In this document: positions 49,037 through 60,390 of the stretch, piece by piece
Position numbering within the stretch: the first letter of the stretch is position 1
Layout of the letters: the number at the start of each line of letters is the position of its first letter
From: Acanthochlamys bracteata
Lineage: Eukaryota > Streptophyta > Magnoliopsida > Pandanales > Velloziaceae
Direction of reading: 5' to 3'
Length of the DNA: 64,000 bases
Assembly: GCA_019914995.1 (NCBI GenBank)
Contig: CM034132.1
Location: forward strand, 312,501 to 376,500
The notes under the pieces: model-generated
Databases searched by the model: none
The model's input: the letters and a program-made list of their open reading frames with translations, nothing else
Told to the model about the DNA's origin: nothing
Made by a program: the position numbers and the translations under genes

Positions 49037-52000
49037 TGTAACATCCCATAAATCCAAGCCTAAGCCCACTAGAACAGAAAGCCCAAAGCTTTGTTTTTCT
49101 CCTTACTCCTAAGCTTTCTATTTTCCTCCCCTTAATTTTCTTCCCTCGGCCCCGACTCCTCCCTGTCTGCCTCCGTCTCCTGCGCGTCTCTCCGGCCGGC
49201 GACCATCTTTTTGGCTTGGCTCCTTCGTTCTCCCCTCTTTGTTGCCCTTCTCTCCTTATCGGCGTGCTCGGGTGAGCCGATTCACCCGCTCGCCTGTGGC
49301 GGACGAAAATTCCCAACTCCGGCTGGGTGATTCGCCGGCATTTCGACGGCGACGACTTGCTGGGATCTCTTTTCTCTTCTTTCTACAGCTTTTCCTTCGC
49401 TCAATTTCGTCAATTTCATCTCCGGCGAACAATTTGTGGGAGCCTTGTGCGGGTACGTCGATCCACCTATTTCCGGCCATCGGCGTCCTTCGCCGGCCTC
49501 TCCATGTCGCTTCTTTGGTTACACTTTAACCGCCGCACCTTCTAGATGTTTGAATGTAGACTCCGGTAGAAACCCTAGTTCGTCGGATTTCGGCAAGCCT
49601 GCAGAACCCAAGCTTAGGTGGGTTTTGATGTTCTTTCATGTCCCTTAAGCATGCTTTTGAGCTACTAAGTGATCCTTTTTACCTTAGGCGTTCTTGGATC
49701 AGAAATCGGTGAGTTCGTCGTCGTGCTACAGCGCCGATTTGGATTTACGATGGATTCTTGATTCGGTAAGCTTTCTAAACCTGCAAGACTTAGCACTAAT
49801 CAAGTAATTAAGTTATCGATTGTGAATTTAATGGTTAATAATGGATGATTGGTTTTTTATTTCGTTATAGCGCCGGATGAGATTATACATGGACCTAGAT
49901 GAGTACAAGGAAATGTGATTTGATTTTGGTTATCAAATTAAGCGATAATGGCATTTATTTGTATTAGGAATGGACGTAGATTTGAAACCAGTGGTGCGGC
50001 TTGGTGATAGCTTACAGATTTAGACAAATTTGCATGAACTTTCAGGTGAGGGTTACTTGCGTCTTTTTTTTTTAGCTTTATCGTTACGTTTTCAACGCAA
50101 GTAACATCCGTTTTAAAACCTTCGGCATGACTTGCCAATTTCAGTGCATATGAGATTTGATCCTCATATTTATGGTGCATGCTTGTTGGACTTATTTAAG
50201 CATATGTAAAAACATGCTAGTAAATAAGTAAGTTATCATATCATTTTAGATTCTACTTATACATGTTCACGGGCTAGGTGATAGAAAATTTAGTAGTATG
50301 ATTAATAACGCATAAGAAGAGTGCCTAATAAAGCATCCGACACGAGAATCATGATAGTTATAAAAGCATGTGTGCCTTTCATAAGATTTAATACTAAAAT
50401 TCATTTAGCATGCTTATGACTAGTACATATGTATAGGAATCTTGACACAGTATATTTGTTTGCTATTAGTAAATGGCTTAGCATGTCTAGCTAGTATACT
50501 CAAGTCGACAAACTTGTAAATACGTATTGGAAACTAATTGCATAAATTATTATGTATACTGTTTGAACTTCTGTGTGGGATGCATAATCTATTTGTGGAA
50601 CATGCTTTATAAGGAACGACGATCATCGGCAACACGATGCATGGTAACTTAGATATTCATCTATTGCTCGCATATGATTCTCAAGCATATATTATTCAAC
50701 ATTGTAGACGCATATGTATATGGACATATGGTTGAGAATGAACCTAATAGAGGCTTTATGCCTGGTTAATCATGATGCATATGCATATGACCTATGACTA
50801 ATGCCCGTAGGGGCTTAGATTTGATTGACCTATTATGCATAGATACTCGCGTTGCACGAGGCAGGCGAGTCAGCGGTTGAGATCAGGACCCCAGTGGGTG
50901 TGGGGCGGGCACCCACCTATGGCCATAGTATTGTTAGGCCCATGCGCGTGGGGGCGATACCACGGCCCATCCGGTTCGATCACCCGGGATGGTTATACCT
51001 CGCCGAGGCAGGAGTAGCCTGGTTGGTAGGTTGAGCTGGAGACTAGGTCTCGCTCTTTATTTTATGATTATTATCCTAATTCCCTGATCAGTGTCACATC
51101 ATGTAGATAGATGCATGTGCCTGCACGATGACATATGTAGATGTTATAGACATGTATTGACATTTTACTCCATCTCGATTGTTGACAAATAATATATCAT
51201 AAATATAGATATTTATGCATACATAATCATACATATAGATAATATTGGTATGCTTGATATACATGTAATTACGTTGCCTGTTTTTGGATAAGTTGCTATA
51301 TGAGAAACGTAAACGCAAAATGCATAAGGCTTTAATTGAGGCATACAATATATCTAGCTTAAATTCTCACTCGCATGCATGTGTGTATGTTGATAACATT
51401 AATGCGAGTTGGAGACATGGTCCCGCTTTATCATTTGAGTATATGACTGACTTCTGGGTGCTTGACGCATATTGCATGTAGTACACTCGAGTGGATGAAC
51501 TACATGTGTATTATTCGTATTGATAAACATACACATGCCTATAGATAACATCGGGATTTATGATTGTATATTTATTATGCGTGTATGAATATGAAAATAT
51601 AAGAATTTAGAACTCTTATAATATAATTATTTGTTACGAGGAAAGAGTTCGTATTGCATATCATGCTTCCGTATCTGTCCTTATTAGAACTAGGCCGGTA
51701 TGGGACGGTTTAGGACTAGATAAGGACTGATCTGATCTATCGTTGCATTTATCTCATATAGAGATATAGAGAAACAATGATAGGATAATGCATTAGAAAC
51801 TTTAAATGATGCATCTCTGATTTATTACCTCACTGAGATTGGGCTCAGTCTTTTCTTTCTTTAGCCTCCCCCAGTTATTGCAGGGCCGAGTTCGAGTTAG
51901 CGGGCCTTATCATGGACCTGAGAAATATAATGATGGTATGTTTAAAATATTTTTATTTATTATTTTAGTTGGCTCTGTAACACTCGAGGGACTGTACTAT

Positions 52001-52368
52001 TCTCATTATTGTTTGTAAATCATCGGCTTTGACACCCGATTATTGATTTAAATTATTTTCTTTTTTTATTGAGATGTATTACCGCAGGTAGCGGTTGTAT
52101 AAGTTGTTAAGTTTTTTGCGTATTTTTATTTTATCTTGGGGTAGTTTATAAGAACTTGTGATTTTGTGATTTTTAATTCATTTTAATTAGATTTTCCTCT
52201 CGACTTTTCAGAGGAGGTTTTGTCGAAATTTTTTTTTTCTTGAAAATCTTTACACGTATTGTTTTGGAAGTCAATTCTTGTAGGCTTATTGGGCTGGACT
52301 TTGTTTGAGTTTTGCTTGAACTTGGTTTAGTCCAATGCCTGTCATGACTCTTGGGCTGGGTCGTGACA
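49037..52368. mobile_element. Putative solo LTR of a plant LTR retrotransposon, 3.33 kb
   Basis: The unit begins TGTAACATCCC and ends GGGTCGTGACA, giving TG...CA termini with imperfectly inverted ends (8 of 11 positions match), and is bounded by the 5-bp direct repeat GGGAA. No gag, protease, RT or integrase reading frame, primer-binding site or internal repeat of the ends was seen, so it looks like one long LTR left after recombination between two LTRs. A distinctive GC-rich block lies at about 50840-51020 in otherwise AT-rich DNA. LTRs over 3 kb are known for Tekay/Del chromoviruses, which matches the style of the gag fossil 8 kb away, but I have no sequence proof of the family. Orientation is likely + from the end motifs. 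Confidence 0.72.
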
Positions 52369-52373
52369 GGGAA
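52369..52373 (+). repeat. Right target-site duplication GGGAA of the LTR
   Basis: An exact copy of the five bases before the element. Removing the LTR and one copy would restore a continuous sequence running from the kinase side to the TAM41 promoter. Confidence 0.8.
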
Positions 52374-53498
52374 CCAACCAAGAGGCAACTGGTTTCTTTT
52401 TTTCTTTTGTTTGGTTTCTGTTCTCGTCTTATTACTTATAGTAGTGGTAAGCTAGGGTAGTTAAGCAACTGTATCCATTTATTCAAAAGCAGTAACTGTT
52501 ATGGAGTCACTGTATTGACTTCAATCTGTTTGGTATATACTTGTGTGTTTCAGTCAAGTACATACTTATCATACATACAACAAAGAAACAAATTAATTCG
52601 CATTACAATATCATCAATCTCGGCGAATTTTGTTCCTTACTACAACAGTATCACATTGAAAATTTTATTATGAATTCGGTAAAATTTTACCATGTCTAAT
52701 TGAAGCAGAGTTTTACTCTGTACGTACCTAGAGCAAGCTCTTCATGAATTTCATATTCAATGTAGGAGATCATCAAATTCGAAGCATCAATTTGCGGAAT
52801 TGTATATGATAGTGAAATATAAACATCGATAGTTAACCCAATAAGCATAGGCTAAGACAGCAAAGATTGTGAAACATAAAGCGAACAGAGCAGAAATTCA
52901 GGACACTGCGTTGAAGAGTATTACCTCTTCCTTCACGGATCGAAGTGTCTCTTGCGTGGAAAACATTTGGCGTATAAACAAAAAGGCAGCAACGACATCT
53001 TCATGAAATTGCAAAAATTAGGGAGATCGATTTGATAATCACTTTCTTCCGCTGCACTTGCTGTAACAGCAGCAGGCTTTGAGATGAAATCCTGCTTTTC
53101 AAAATCGATTTCACAGCCATGGCCTCCTGTAGTGCTGCTACGGTTCACGAGGTTGTTGTTGTTGCCTGCTGCTATGTGCTGCTGCCGTGATCAATTTGAA
53201 GATCACAGGCAGAGAGATTTCTATGACTTTGCTTGAATTTCTCTGAGATGGAGAAAACAGATTTTGAGACGACAATTTTATTTGTGAAAAGAATAAATTG
53301 ATGCGCAAAATAATTGTGTTTGATGAATTGAAGATGGGTTGTAATTTGAATCATTGAATGCAGTGATAGATAACCAACAAGGGTTTGTAATCTAATGCAA
53401 AAGCCCAAAGGCACAGGCCTAATTCATTAGTTAGGCCCAGCCCATCTTTTCGGTGCCGTTTATAGCTCTTAAAGGAGCAAAAATTTGGTGAGTTGAAA
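52374..53498. other. Sequence between the LTR and TAM41, with TAM41 promoter
   Basis: The right part is the TAM41 promoter and leader. Minus-strand frames near 52930-53150 have no in-frame ATG (the longest starts with GTG) and are followed by a good minus-strand splice donor (GAAGAG|GTAATA near 52925). This could be the first exon of a minus-strand transcript divergent from TAM41, but I cannot support a protein. Confidence 0.4.
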
Positions 53499-56400
53499 AT
53501 GGAAAGCGAGAGAAGAATTGATTCACCTTTGTCCATCGAAGAGCTTGCTGGACCGTTGGATATGTTGCCGCCGGTGGAGTTCTGTTGCGTCTACGGTTCT
53601 TCACTTCTTCCCAACACGAACAACAACAAAGACAATAAAGTAAATGAAAAACTTTCCTCCAGTTCCCAAAATACATCTCTATTATGTGTTTTTATTCTCG
53701 GAATGCCCCTTACTGATTCTCTACTCAGACAACTATGGTGGATTACATCCTCGGCGTTTCCGATCCATTACAGTGGCACGCAGAGGTTAATATATTAGTT
53801 CAGTTTCCATTACAGAATTGGTTTTGATTTTTTAAGAGTTGTTTGATTTAATGTGTGTTGCAGAATCTTGAGCGGAATAGGCATCATTACTCTTCACTGA
53901 TCTCTCAATTTGGCCCTAGAGCGGTATGATATCTCTAGTTGATGTTCGAATTCGGATTTTAATTTCATGCTGTTTGGTCTTGCTTTGGTCTGTAATTTTA
54001 AGCAGATTGTCTATGATTCTGTTTTTATGTGTAGAAACCTGTGCTATCTGTTATAATGGGGTGCAGTGTCTCTAGTTGTGGACCTTGTGTCTGCATGTGT
54101 TTTACGGGAAACCTGTTTGTTCTTTTGTGTGAAATCAGATTTGGTTTGAAAAGCTGCCTGAATTAATTTAGAATTTTCATATATTTAGTGTCTTGGAATA
54201 CCGTCAAAACTGCTATCTGTTGTATAAATTCTGCACTATACTTTTGATTGACGTGTCTTTCAGTGTGAAAATTATTCATTAAGTCATGATTTACTACTGA
54301 AAGAGAGTGCTAATTCATGGTCATAAGACATCCTTATTGTTTCACTTTTTGCCTTCTTTCTGTATGGATGCACTTACGAAATACTTGATACAAATGAGGT
54401 TTTGTTTCCTGGAGCAGATCACGTCGGTGGCAGAAGGTATTGGTGTTGGGGTACACTTCAATCCCTTTGTTAATTGGAAAGACAAGGTAACTCTTGGTTT
54501 GTGAAGGCTTCCCCTTAGAAGTTTGAATGAATTAAGACTGTACAACAGTCTCATATGCTCTTTTGGTGCTTTTTTTATGTTAAAATCAGATGATAAAGTA
54601 TGGAGTAGTGCGGATGCAGGATTTGGCTTGGGACATATTAACATGGGAGAAGTTCTACTTAAGTGGTCGTTTGCAAAAACCTGTATGTTTGTGCTTGAGG
54701 TGTGCTGGATTTATTCTTTTAACTTTCAGTTATTCTAATTTCTTATCTGTTCACGTCTTTTGAGATGCATGTACTGCAGTACAATGATTTTAAGTTCGAG
54801 TTCTTATATGCTGTTCCAGTTTGTACAAATTCCTATTGAAGATTGTTAATTAAAGGCCTTAATGGAAACGCAGTTGTAATTAAGTTGTACATTAGTATAT
54901 TTATTGTTAAAGTCATTCTGCTACCAAGTTACCATCCATTCCGTCTTTTGTTAGTCTGGAAAATTCTTCAATCAGATATTTGGGCATCAAGCATCAGTAA
55001 TATGTGTTGCTTGTTTCTTTAATCATCAGCTGTATAAGTGTCAATTCAAAGGGAGGTTTGGACATCTCATGGTTCAGTTATGTGGTGACTCTAGCTTAAT
55101 GGTCATTTTTTTGTGATTGTTAGTTTGCCTATGTAGCTAGCAAGCTTTTGTTCGTGAGAAAACAAAATCCTCATACGAATTCGCTTTCATCCATTAATAC
55201 CAGATGATGAGGTTATGTTATTTGTGCCTCTGTGTTTGATGATATCTTAAGCACACTTTCCGTATGTGCTTACCTAGAATGTTAGTAGATTGCATCCTTT
55301 TGAGCTCATCAGATGCCAAGATAATAGTTCATACCTCTACTTTAGGTTACATTTCTCTGATAACCAACTTTCTATCTGTATATTATCTTGGATATCAGAT
55401 TTTTGTGCACATTCAACCTGCTTTGTTTTGTTATTTGTATACCTGACGGCTGAGACTGCTTCTTTATGTTGGTCTTCAAAGGTACATGCCCTTGTTGATT
55501 ATTGGGACCTGAACAAGGTCAATATGCTCAACTTGAAGGCTGCGACTAATTGTGCACTCATCCTTTTGCCATCTGAATTTTCAGAGGTTAGTTAGTCCAG
55601 TAGCATGTTTTTCCCCCCGCATATATGCGTTTTAAGGTTTCTGATTATTTCTTGGTCTTTGTTGGTACAGGAAGATCTTTATGCCAAAATATGTAGCCTC
55701 TCGTACATGGGTGATTTGCGAATGCTGTTTGCCGAAGACAAAAACAAGGTTAGACCCTTTGAGAGTCAATTGAGTCTGCCACATTTTTATTTTAAGTTAC
55801 TGTTGGTGAAATTTGATTTTGTTTTGTTAATCACTTTGTATAATTTAGATATCTTCCTTCTGAAATTTATTTTGCCTTATTGGTTTGCCCATTTGATCAT
55901 CTTGGTACAGGTCAGAAATATAGTTCAAGGAAGTTTCAGATCATTCCAGAAAATGTACGAGCCTTTCTTGCAAGATCTTATAGCAGCAGGAGTGCTTAGA
56001 ATTTCATCTTGCTCAAATCAAAGTAGATTTGAACAGGTTTACTGTCTCATATATGTGATTCAATATCTGAGTTGGCATGTATCATAAGAGTTATGCCTTG
56101 ATACATAATTTGTGAGTAATTACTTATTATCACAACTCATTTGCAGGAAACTGATGTATCGGCTACAAATTCTCTTTTCTCAACTCTTCCTTCAGTGATT
56201 CAAAGGCAAATGTCTGCAAAACGTGGAATAGATTTAGCTGAAGCAGGTAAATCTGTTGATGTACCCATCAGAATGTTAAATTGCAATCATGAAAAAACCA
56301 TTTTATATAATGTAGGTGGAGCAGTGCCCCAGGTCACAATTTCATCTAGAGAAGAGGCAGCAAACTGTTGTCGCAAGGCTTTGAGACGAGCTGTTAGAAC

Positions 56401-56509
56401 TTCCAGTCTGAAGCAGGCAGTTTCAGGATTCCTTGCCACTGGCGGCGTAAATGCTGCTTCCTACCTTGCACGAAAGATGTCGAAGGCCTGGAATTCAAGA
56501 GCATCATGA
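53499..56509 (+). CDS. TAM41: TAM41, mitochondrial phosphatidate cytidylyltransferase
   Basis: TAM41 makes CDP-diacylglycerol in the mitochondrial inner membrane from phosphatidic acid and CTP, the first step towards cardiolipin. Exons: 53499-53639, 53729-53785, 53864-53923, 54418-54486, 54590-54682, 55482-55586, 55671-55748, 55911-56036 and 56147-56509; 363 residues. Seen: the nucleotidyltransferase start FCCVYGSSLLP (Gly33-Ser34); MVDYILGVSDPLQWH and NLERNRHHYS across exons 2-3; GVGVHFNPFV; YGVVRMQDLAWD; LPSEFSEEDLYAKICSLSYM; and the C-terminal AVSGFLATGGVNAASYLARK. The first intron (89 nt) has no stop in the incoming frame but shifts it, so splicing there is required. The N-terminus shows no strong classical presequence. 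A TTG six bases upstream is not a likely start. Confidence 0.95.
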
Positions 56510-56955
56510 TCTTTTTCCTTCTAACCATAAAAAGTTTTTTAGATCGAGTTTCGGCCTAAGAACTGTAGTAGATGAAACAATTACAAGAAAGATGTATGTT
56601 TCGGTAAACTATCTATCACTAATCAAATGTACCGACCAAAAGTTGTATCTTGTTTCCTACTTTGTATGTAACATGTTAAAAATAAACATATAACTCCTTA
56701 GTAATTTTCTTTTCCTTTTTCTTTTGGTTTGGGGGTAAAATCTCTTACTAATTAACAGTAATATTCTTTATCTTCAAACAGGTGGCTATGTTAAATGTTA
56801 TTATACAAAATTCCAGGGCCAATTTGTAAACTACTACATAAAAAACAGGTCGTAAGGTTCATCTAATTATTGTTTTAGATTCCGAAGAATGTTTGTTTTG
56901 TTTTAGTTTGTTATTTTTATTTTTTCTTCTTCGATCTGAAAAGAAGGGAAAATTA
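56510..56955. other. TAM41 3' UTR and TMCO1 promoter
   Basis: A tandem arrangement with 446 bp between genes. The TAM41 3' UTR probably fills the first 200 bases and the T-rich leader of the TMCO1 gene the last 80. I see nothing else. Confidence 0.5.
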
Positions 56956-57567
56956 ATGCTAATGGCTACCGCCGGCATTCTCTCCGGTCTCCGTTACGGC
57001 GACAGTTTGGTAATCGTTGGAATCTCCGCCATCACGGCTGTGCTTTGCGAGTTCATCTCGTGGATTCTGATCTACCGCACTGCTTCCTACAAATCTCTCC
57101 GTTCTTCAATCGATAAGGCAACGAAGAAACTCGAATCCATGCGATCTACCAACCCTTCTTCATCAGATTCTTCTTCTTCTTCTTCGATCAATCAGTCTTC
57201 TAAATCGAAGAAGATCGATCGCGTTGAAACTTCGCTGAAAGAATCTTCTCGCGAGCTCTCCATGTCGAAGTTCAAATCTGGTGCTGTTGTTGCTGCGGTG
57301 CTGTTCGTTGTTTTCGGGTTGTTGAATTCGCTGTTCGAGGGCCGGGCTGTGGCTAAACTACCGTTTCAGCCGATAACCTTGGTTAGGAAGATGAGTCACA
57401 GGGGAATTCCTGGATCTGATTACTCAGATTGCTCCATGGCGTTCTTATACTTGCTCTGTTCAATTAGTATAAGAACCAATTTGCAGAAGTTTCTAGGGTT
57501 TGCTCCTTCTCGTGGAGCTTCTGGAGCTGGTGGTCTATTCCCTATGCCTGATCCCAAGTCCAATTGA
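56956..57567 (+). CDS. TMCO1: TMCO1 homologue, ER calcium-load-activated channel / insertase family
   Basis: TMCO1 belongs to the Oxa1/EMC3/GET1 superfamily (DUF106). In animals it forms an ER calcium-leak channel and joins the ribosome-associated multipass translocon. This single coding exon gives 203 residues (201 from the second ATG at 56962, which matches the common MATA start of plant homologues). Seen: a first membrane span (VIVGISAITAVLCEFISWIL); a coiled coil of basic residues with a Ser-rich insert (about residues 45-90) ending KKIDRVETSLKESS; a second span (AVVAAVLFVVFGLLNSLFEG); the PFQPI and MSHRGIPG motifs; a third span (CSMAFLYLLCSISIRTN); and the closing GGLFPMPDPKSN. Just after the stop, CGCAAG|GTACTT looks like a donor, so a 3' UTR intron is likely. 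Confidence 0.93.
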   Translation: MLMATAGILSGLRYGDSLVIVGISAITAVLCEFISWILIYRTASYKSLRSSIDKATKKLESMRSTNPSSSDSSSSSSINQSSKSKKIDRVETSLKESSRELSMSKFKSGAVVAAVLFVVFGLLNSLFEGRAVAKLPFQPITLVRKMSHRGIPGSDYSDCSMAFLYLLCSISIRTNLQKFLGFAPSRGASGAGGLFPMPDPKSN

Positions 57568-60390
57568 TTGAATTGGTTGTGGTCGCAAGGTACTTGTTAA
57601 TAATACTTAAATGTGTATGTGAAATTTAGTAAATTGGAATTCTAACTGCATAGTCTAGCATTATACTGTTCTTATCAACGTGTTTAGTTCATGCTTTGCT
57701 GAATGTGGATAAATACTTTTTTTTTTTTACTGAGGCAGCAAATGTACATTTCACATATACAGATGCATGAATAGACTACGCAATGCATGCTTGTGTAGTG
57801 GCTGGATAGATTAGATACTCAAGTGAGTTACTGTTTTACTGAACATGTGACAAGAATAGGATAGACTATTCATATACACAGTATTCTACAGCATTCGGTG
57901 ATTATGGTTATGCTGCCATACCAAATTTGAAAGTGAAAATGGAGGGAACGACCTTATACTAGATGCTTTTGAAGGCCTGCATTTATAGTTACATATTTGT
58001 CTAAATTTGGCACCTCATTGTTGTCTATCTGGTACCTACCCAAAAGGGTTGTCTGCTTATTCTAGATATCAATAATTACAGTATATGTCAGTATCCGTGT
58101 TGCACGCTTGGCAATTCGCATAATGGAAAGCTATCTTCAGTTGCAGAGACTTATAGGAAATATTCATAATTGAGAGCATCATAGGTGGGTTGTGTGATAG
58201 AGTTATGTGCAAAATATCAAGTGTCTGTGTTACGCTAGAAACACCATTTTACAGCTTTCACTAAGTCCATGATGGCTCTTTATATTGATGTTTTGCAGTT
58301 AGCTCATTGTTGTTTGTAGCATCTAATAGATAATCAAGAAGCTAATATGTTCTAAGATGTTAAGATACAAAGGAATCGGTTCTATGTATGCAAAGTACTG
58401 AGGTCCTTTAAATGGCATCTTCATTTGGTTTCAAATATGCTTTTTGTGTACAATATGCATTGTTTTCATTGCTATTTGTATCTAGTGATGACTAATAAAT
58501 GATATCTAGACTATAGAGATGTTGAAGTGTTACAATTTGTATATCGAAGCAACTAGTCTGCAAAACGCGAGAGGATATTTTCCTAATGAAAAAAAATTTT
58601 GAGTGGTTCTTGTGGTCTTACTTATTAGGCTGTTGTTGCAATTGCTTGGCAGCTTTAGCTAATCTTCCTTTCTTGTTGCTGCATCTTTCCAGTGTTACCT
58701 AGGTATAATTTAAGGAAAAACCGGTAAATTTCAGAAGCTTGGCACTGTGCCGATGTATGGCACTGGAAGATTTGATATGCTCATGGAACATCTGCATACC
58801 TGAGGGACGATACTGCCCAGAATAGTTAAAAGTTATATGGTCTAATATCTATCTCATTCGTAAGCTTGTATAGGACATCAAAACCTAATCTCGATGCATC
58901 TGGTTCGTTTATAATTAAGAGTTTGTTTAGGACCCGAATTACTCTGTACAATTTGCAATTTCGCATGTAAACTTTAGCTGTTACACGTGTCCTCTTCCAG
59001 ATTTTGTTCTACTAACTATCAGCGCACTTCTTTATGTATGTTATTATGTTTGCAAGTTTTGAGTCCTGATATCGATTACCTAGTGTACTTGTAACATTGA
59101 TGGGTATTTTCTTCTGCATAGGGTTATTGTAGAAATGCCAAAGCATTTGAAACCGTTGTATCCGTAGCAGCTATTTTTACTTACAAATATCCCCTGTTAT
59201 GACCTTCTCTATCACGCTCGATTTCATTATATTCGGGTTCACTGCCGTGATTGCCAAGTTTTGAACAACGGCCGACCTGTCTGACCTGTGCTGTTGTTGG
59301 TGAGGGTATCATTCGTCTCATGTCTCAGAGTTTATAATTCATCAATACCTGATCACTGTCCTAGCTGTTGGTTATCCATCATGCCAACGTAGGCTGCAGC
59401 TTACGCTTTCTTATTTTATCTTCTTCTTAAATTTTAATTTTCTAGAAAATCTTCAACGTTACTTTTAAAATTTTTATTTTAACTTTTGAGAACGGATGAT
59501 TCTACGTTATACGGTTACAGAATTAAAAAATTAAAAAGTGTTTTTTAAAAAAATACTTTTTAATAAGTTTTTTAAACAACCTCTTACGCACCGTTTGGCA
59601 TTATTTTTCAATAACTTTTTATCTAATATTTTATTTTATATTTTATATATTTAAACTATATACATTTTTTAAAAATATTTTTTATTTTAAAATTCTTATT
59701 TCATAATCACTTTTAAATATTTCCTTATCAACAATTCAATAACTCTTAATAAATGTTTGCATTAAATGGGAGCACCAACTCTTCAAACGCTTCATGTTAT
59801 ATACAGAATGTTTAAAATTATTTAAAACATAACAACAACAATCCTACAGAATTTTCTTTCAGATATTCTTTTTTTACAAAAAAAAAAAAAATTCCTATAT
59901 GGAATATATATCACAAACGTGAGACGTGGTTTCACGTTGTTAGAAAGAACGAAAGAAATGAATTAATATAAGGTTTTTTTGGTTATTGTCGTTTCTGATC
60001 ACATATCAAACTGTTATATTACCAACGAACGAACCGTTTTTCCCGCGGACTCTTTCTCCAAGCCTCAACCTTTCTTCTTCTTCCATTGTTTTCTTATTTC
60101 TTAAATTTTCTGAATCAAAACAAGGCTTCAACAGCTTGTTTCTCTCCGGCATTTCGGTAATATCTCTTTCTATCTCTTCAAGCTTCTATTGATCAGCAGA
60201 TCGGGCAACGAGCGATCTCGGCTGGTTAGTTCGTTAATCAATGGATTATGGTGATTTCAGTTTATCTGTAAAGCTATAATAATTAGATACAATTTGTTCT
60301 TGCTATGATTTCAGATCTCGAGGGCCAGTTTGATCGATTGAGCATAGATAAGTTGGGGATCTCGATCGTTGTTTCCGGCAGGTCTTCGCA
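57568..60390. other. TMCO1 3' UTR (probably spliced), AT-rich spacer and PTI1-like promoter/leader
   Basis: The TMCO1 3' UTR intron may extend over much of 57590-59350, which has mixed composition and no frames. From about 59430 to 59900 the DNA is very AT-rich, with CACCGTTTGGCATTA near 59590. The PTI1-like leader begins around 60000 and is probably spliced (donor near TTTCG|GTAATA at 60156; acceptor-like TTTCAG before 60315). I see no RNA gene. Confidence 0.45.

Noticed and set aside
50970..50980. GGTTCGATC resembling a tRNA T-arm
   Set aside because: No matching acceptor stem, anticodon stem or D-arm could be found at tRNA spacing, and it lies within the LTR.
50835..51034. Two 60-codon plus-strand frames in the GC-rich block of the LTR
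   Set aside because: They overlap in different frames, have no family resemblance, and open frames are expected where GC content is high and stops are rare.
49037..52368. Complete short LTR retrotransposon with two LTRs inside this interval
   Set aside because: No internal repeat of the TGTAACATCCC or GGGTCGTGACA ends, no primer-binding site and no coding domain were seen, so a solo LTR is the simpler reading.
52933..53148. 71-codon minus-strand frame upstream of TAM41
   Set aside because: It starts with GTG, has an in-frame stop not far upstream and no ATG until late, so it is not a credible protein as it stands.
53640..53728. TAM41 exon 1 frame reading through the first intron without a stop
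   Set aside because: The read-through sequence does not match TAM41, while splicing at 53639/53729 restores MVDYILGVSDPL in frame.
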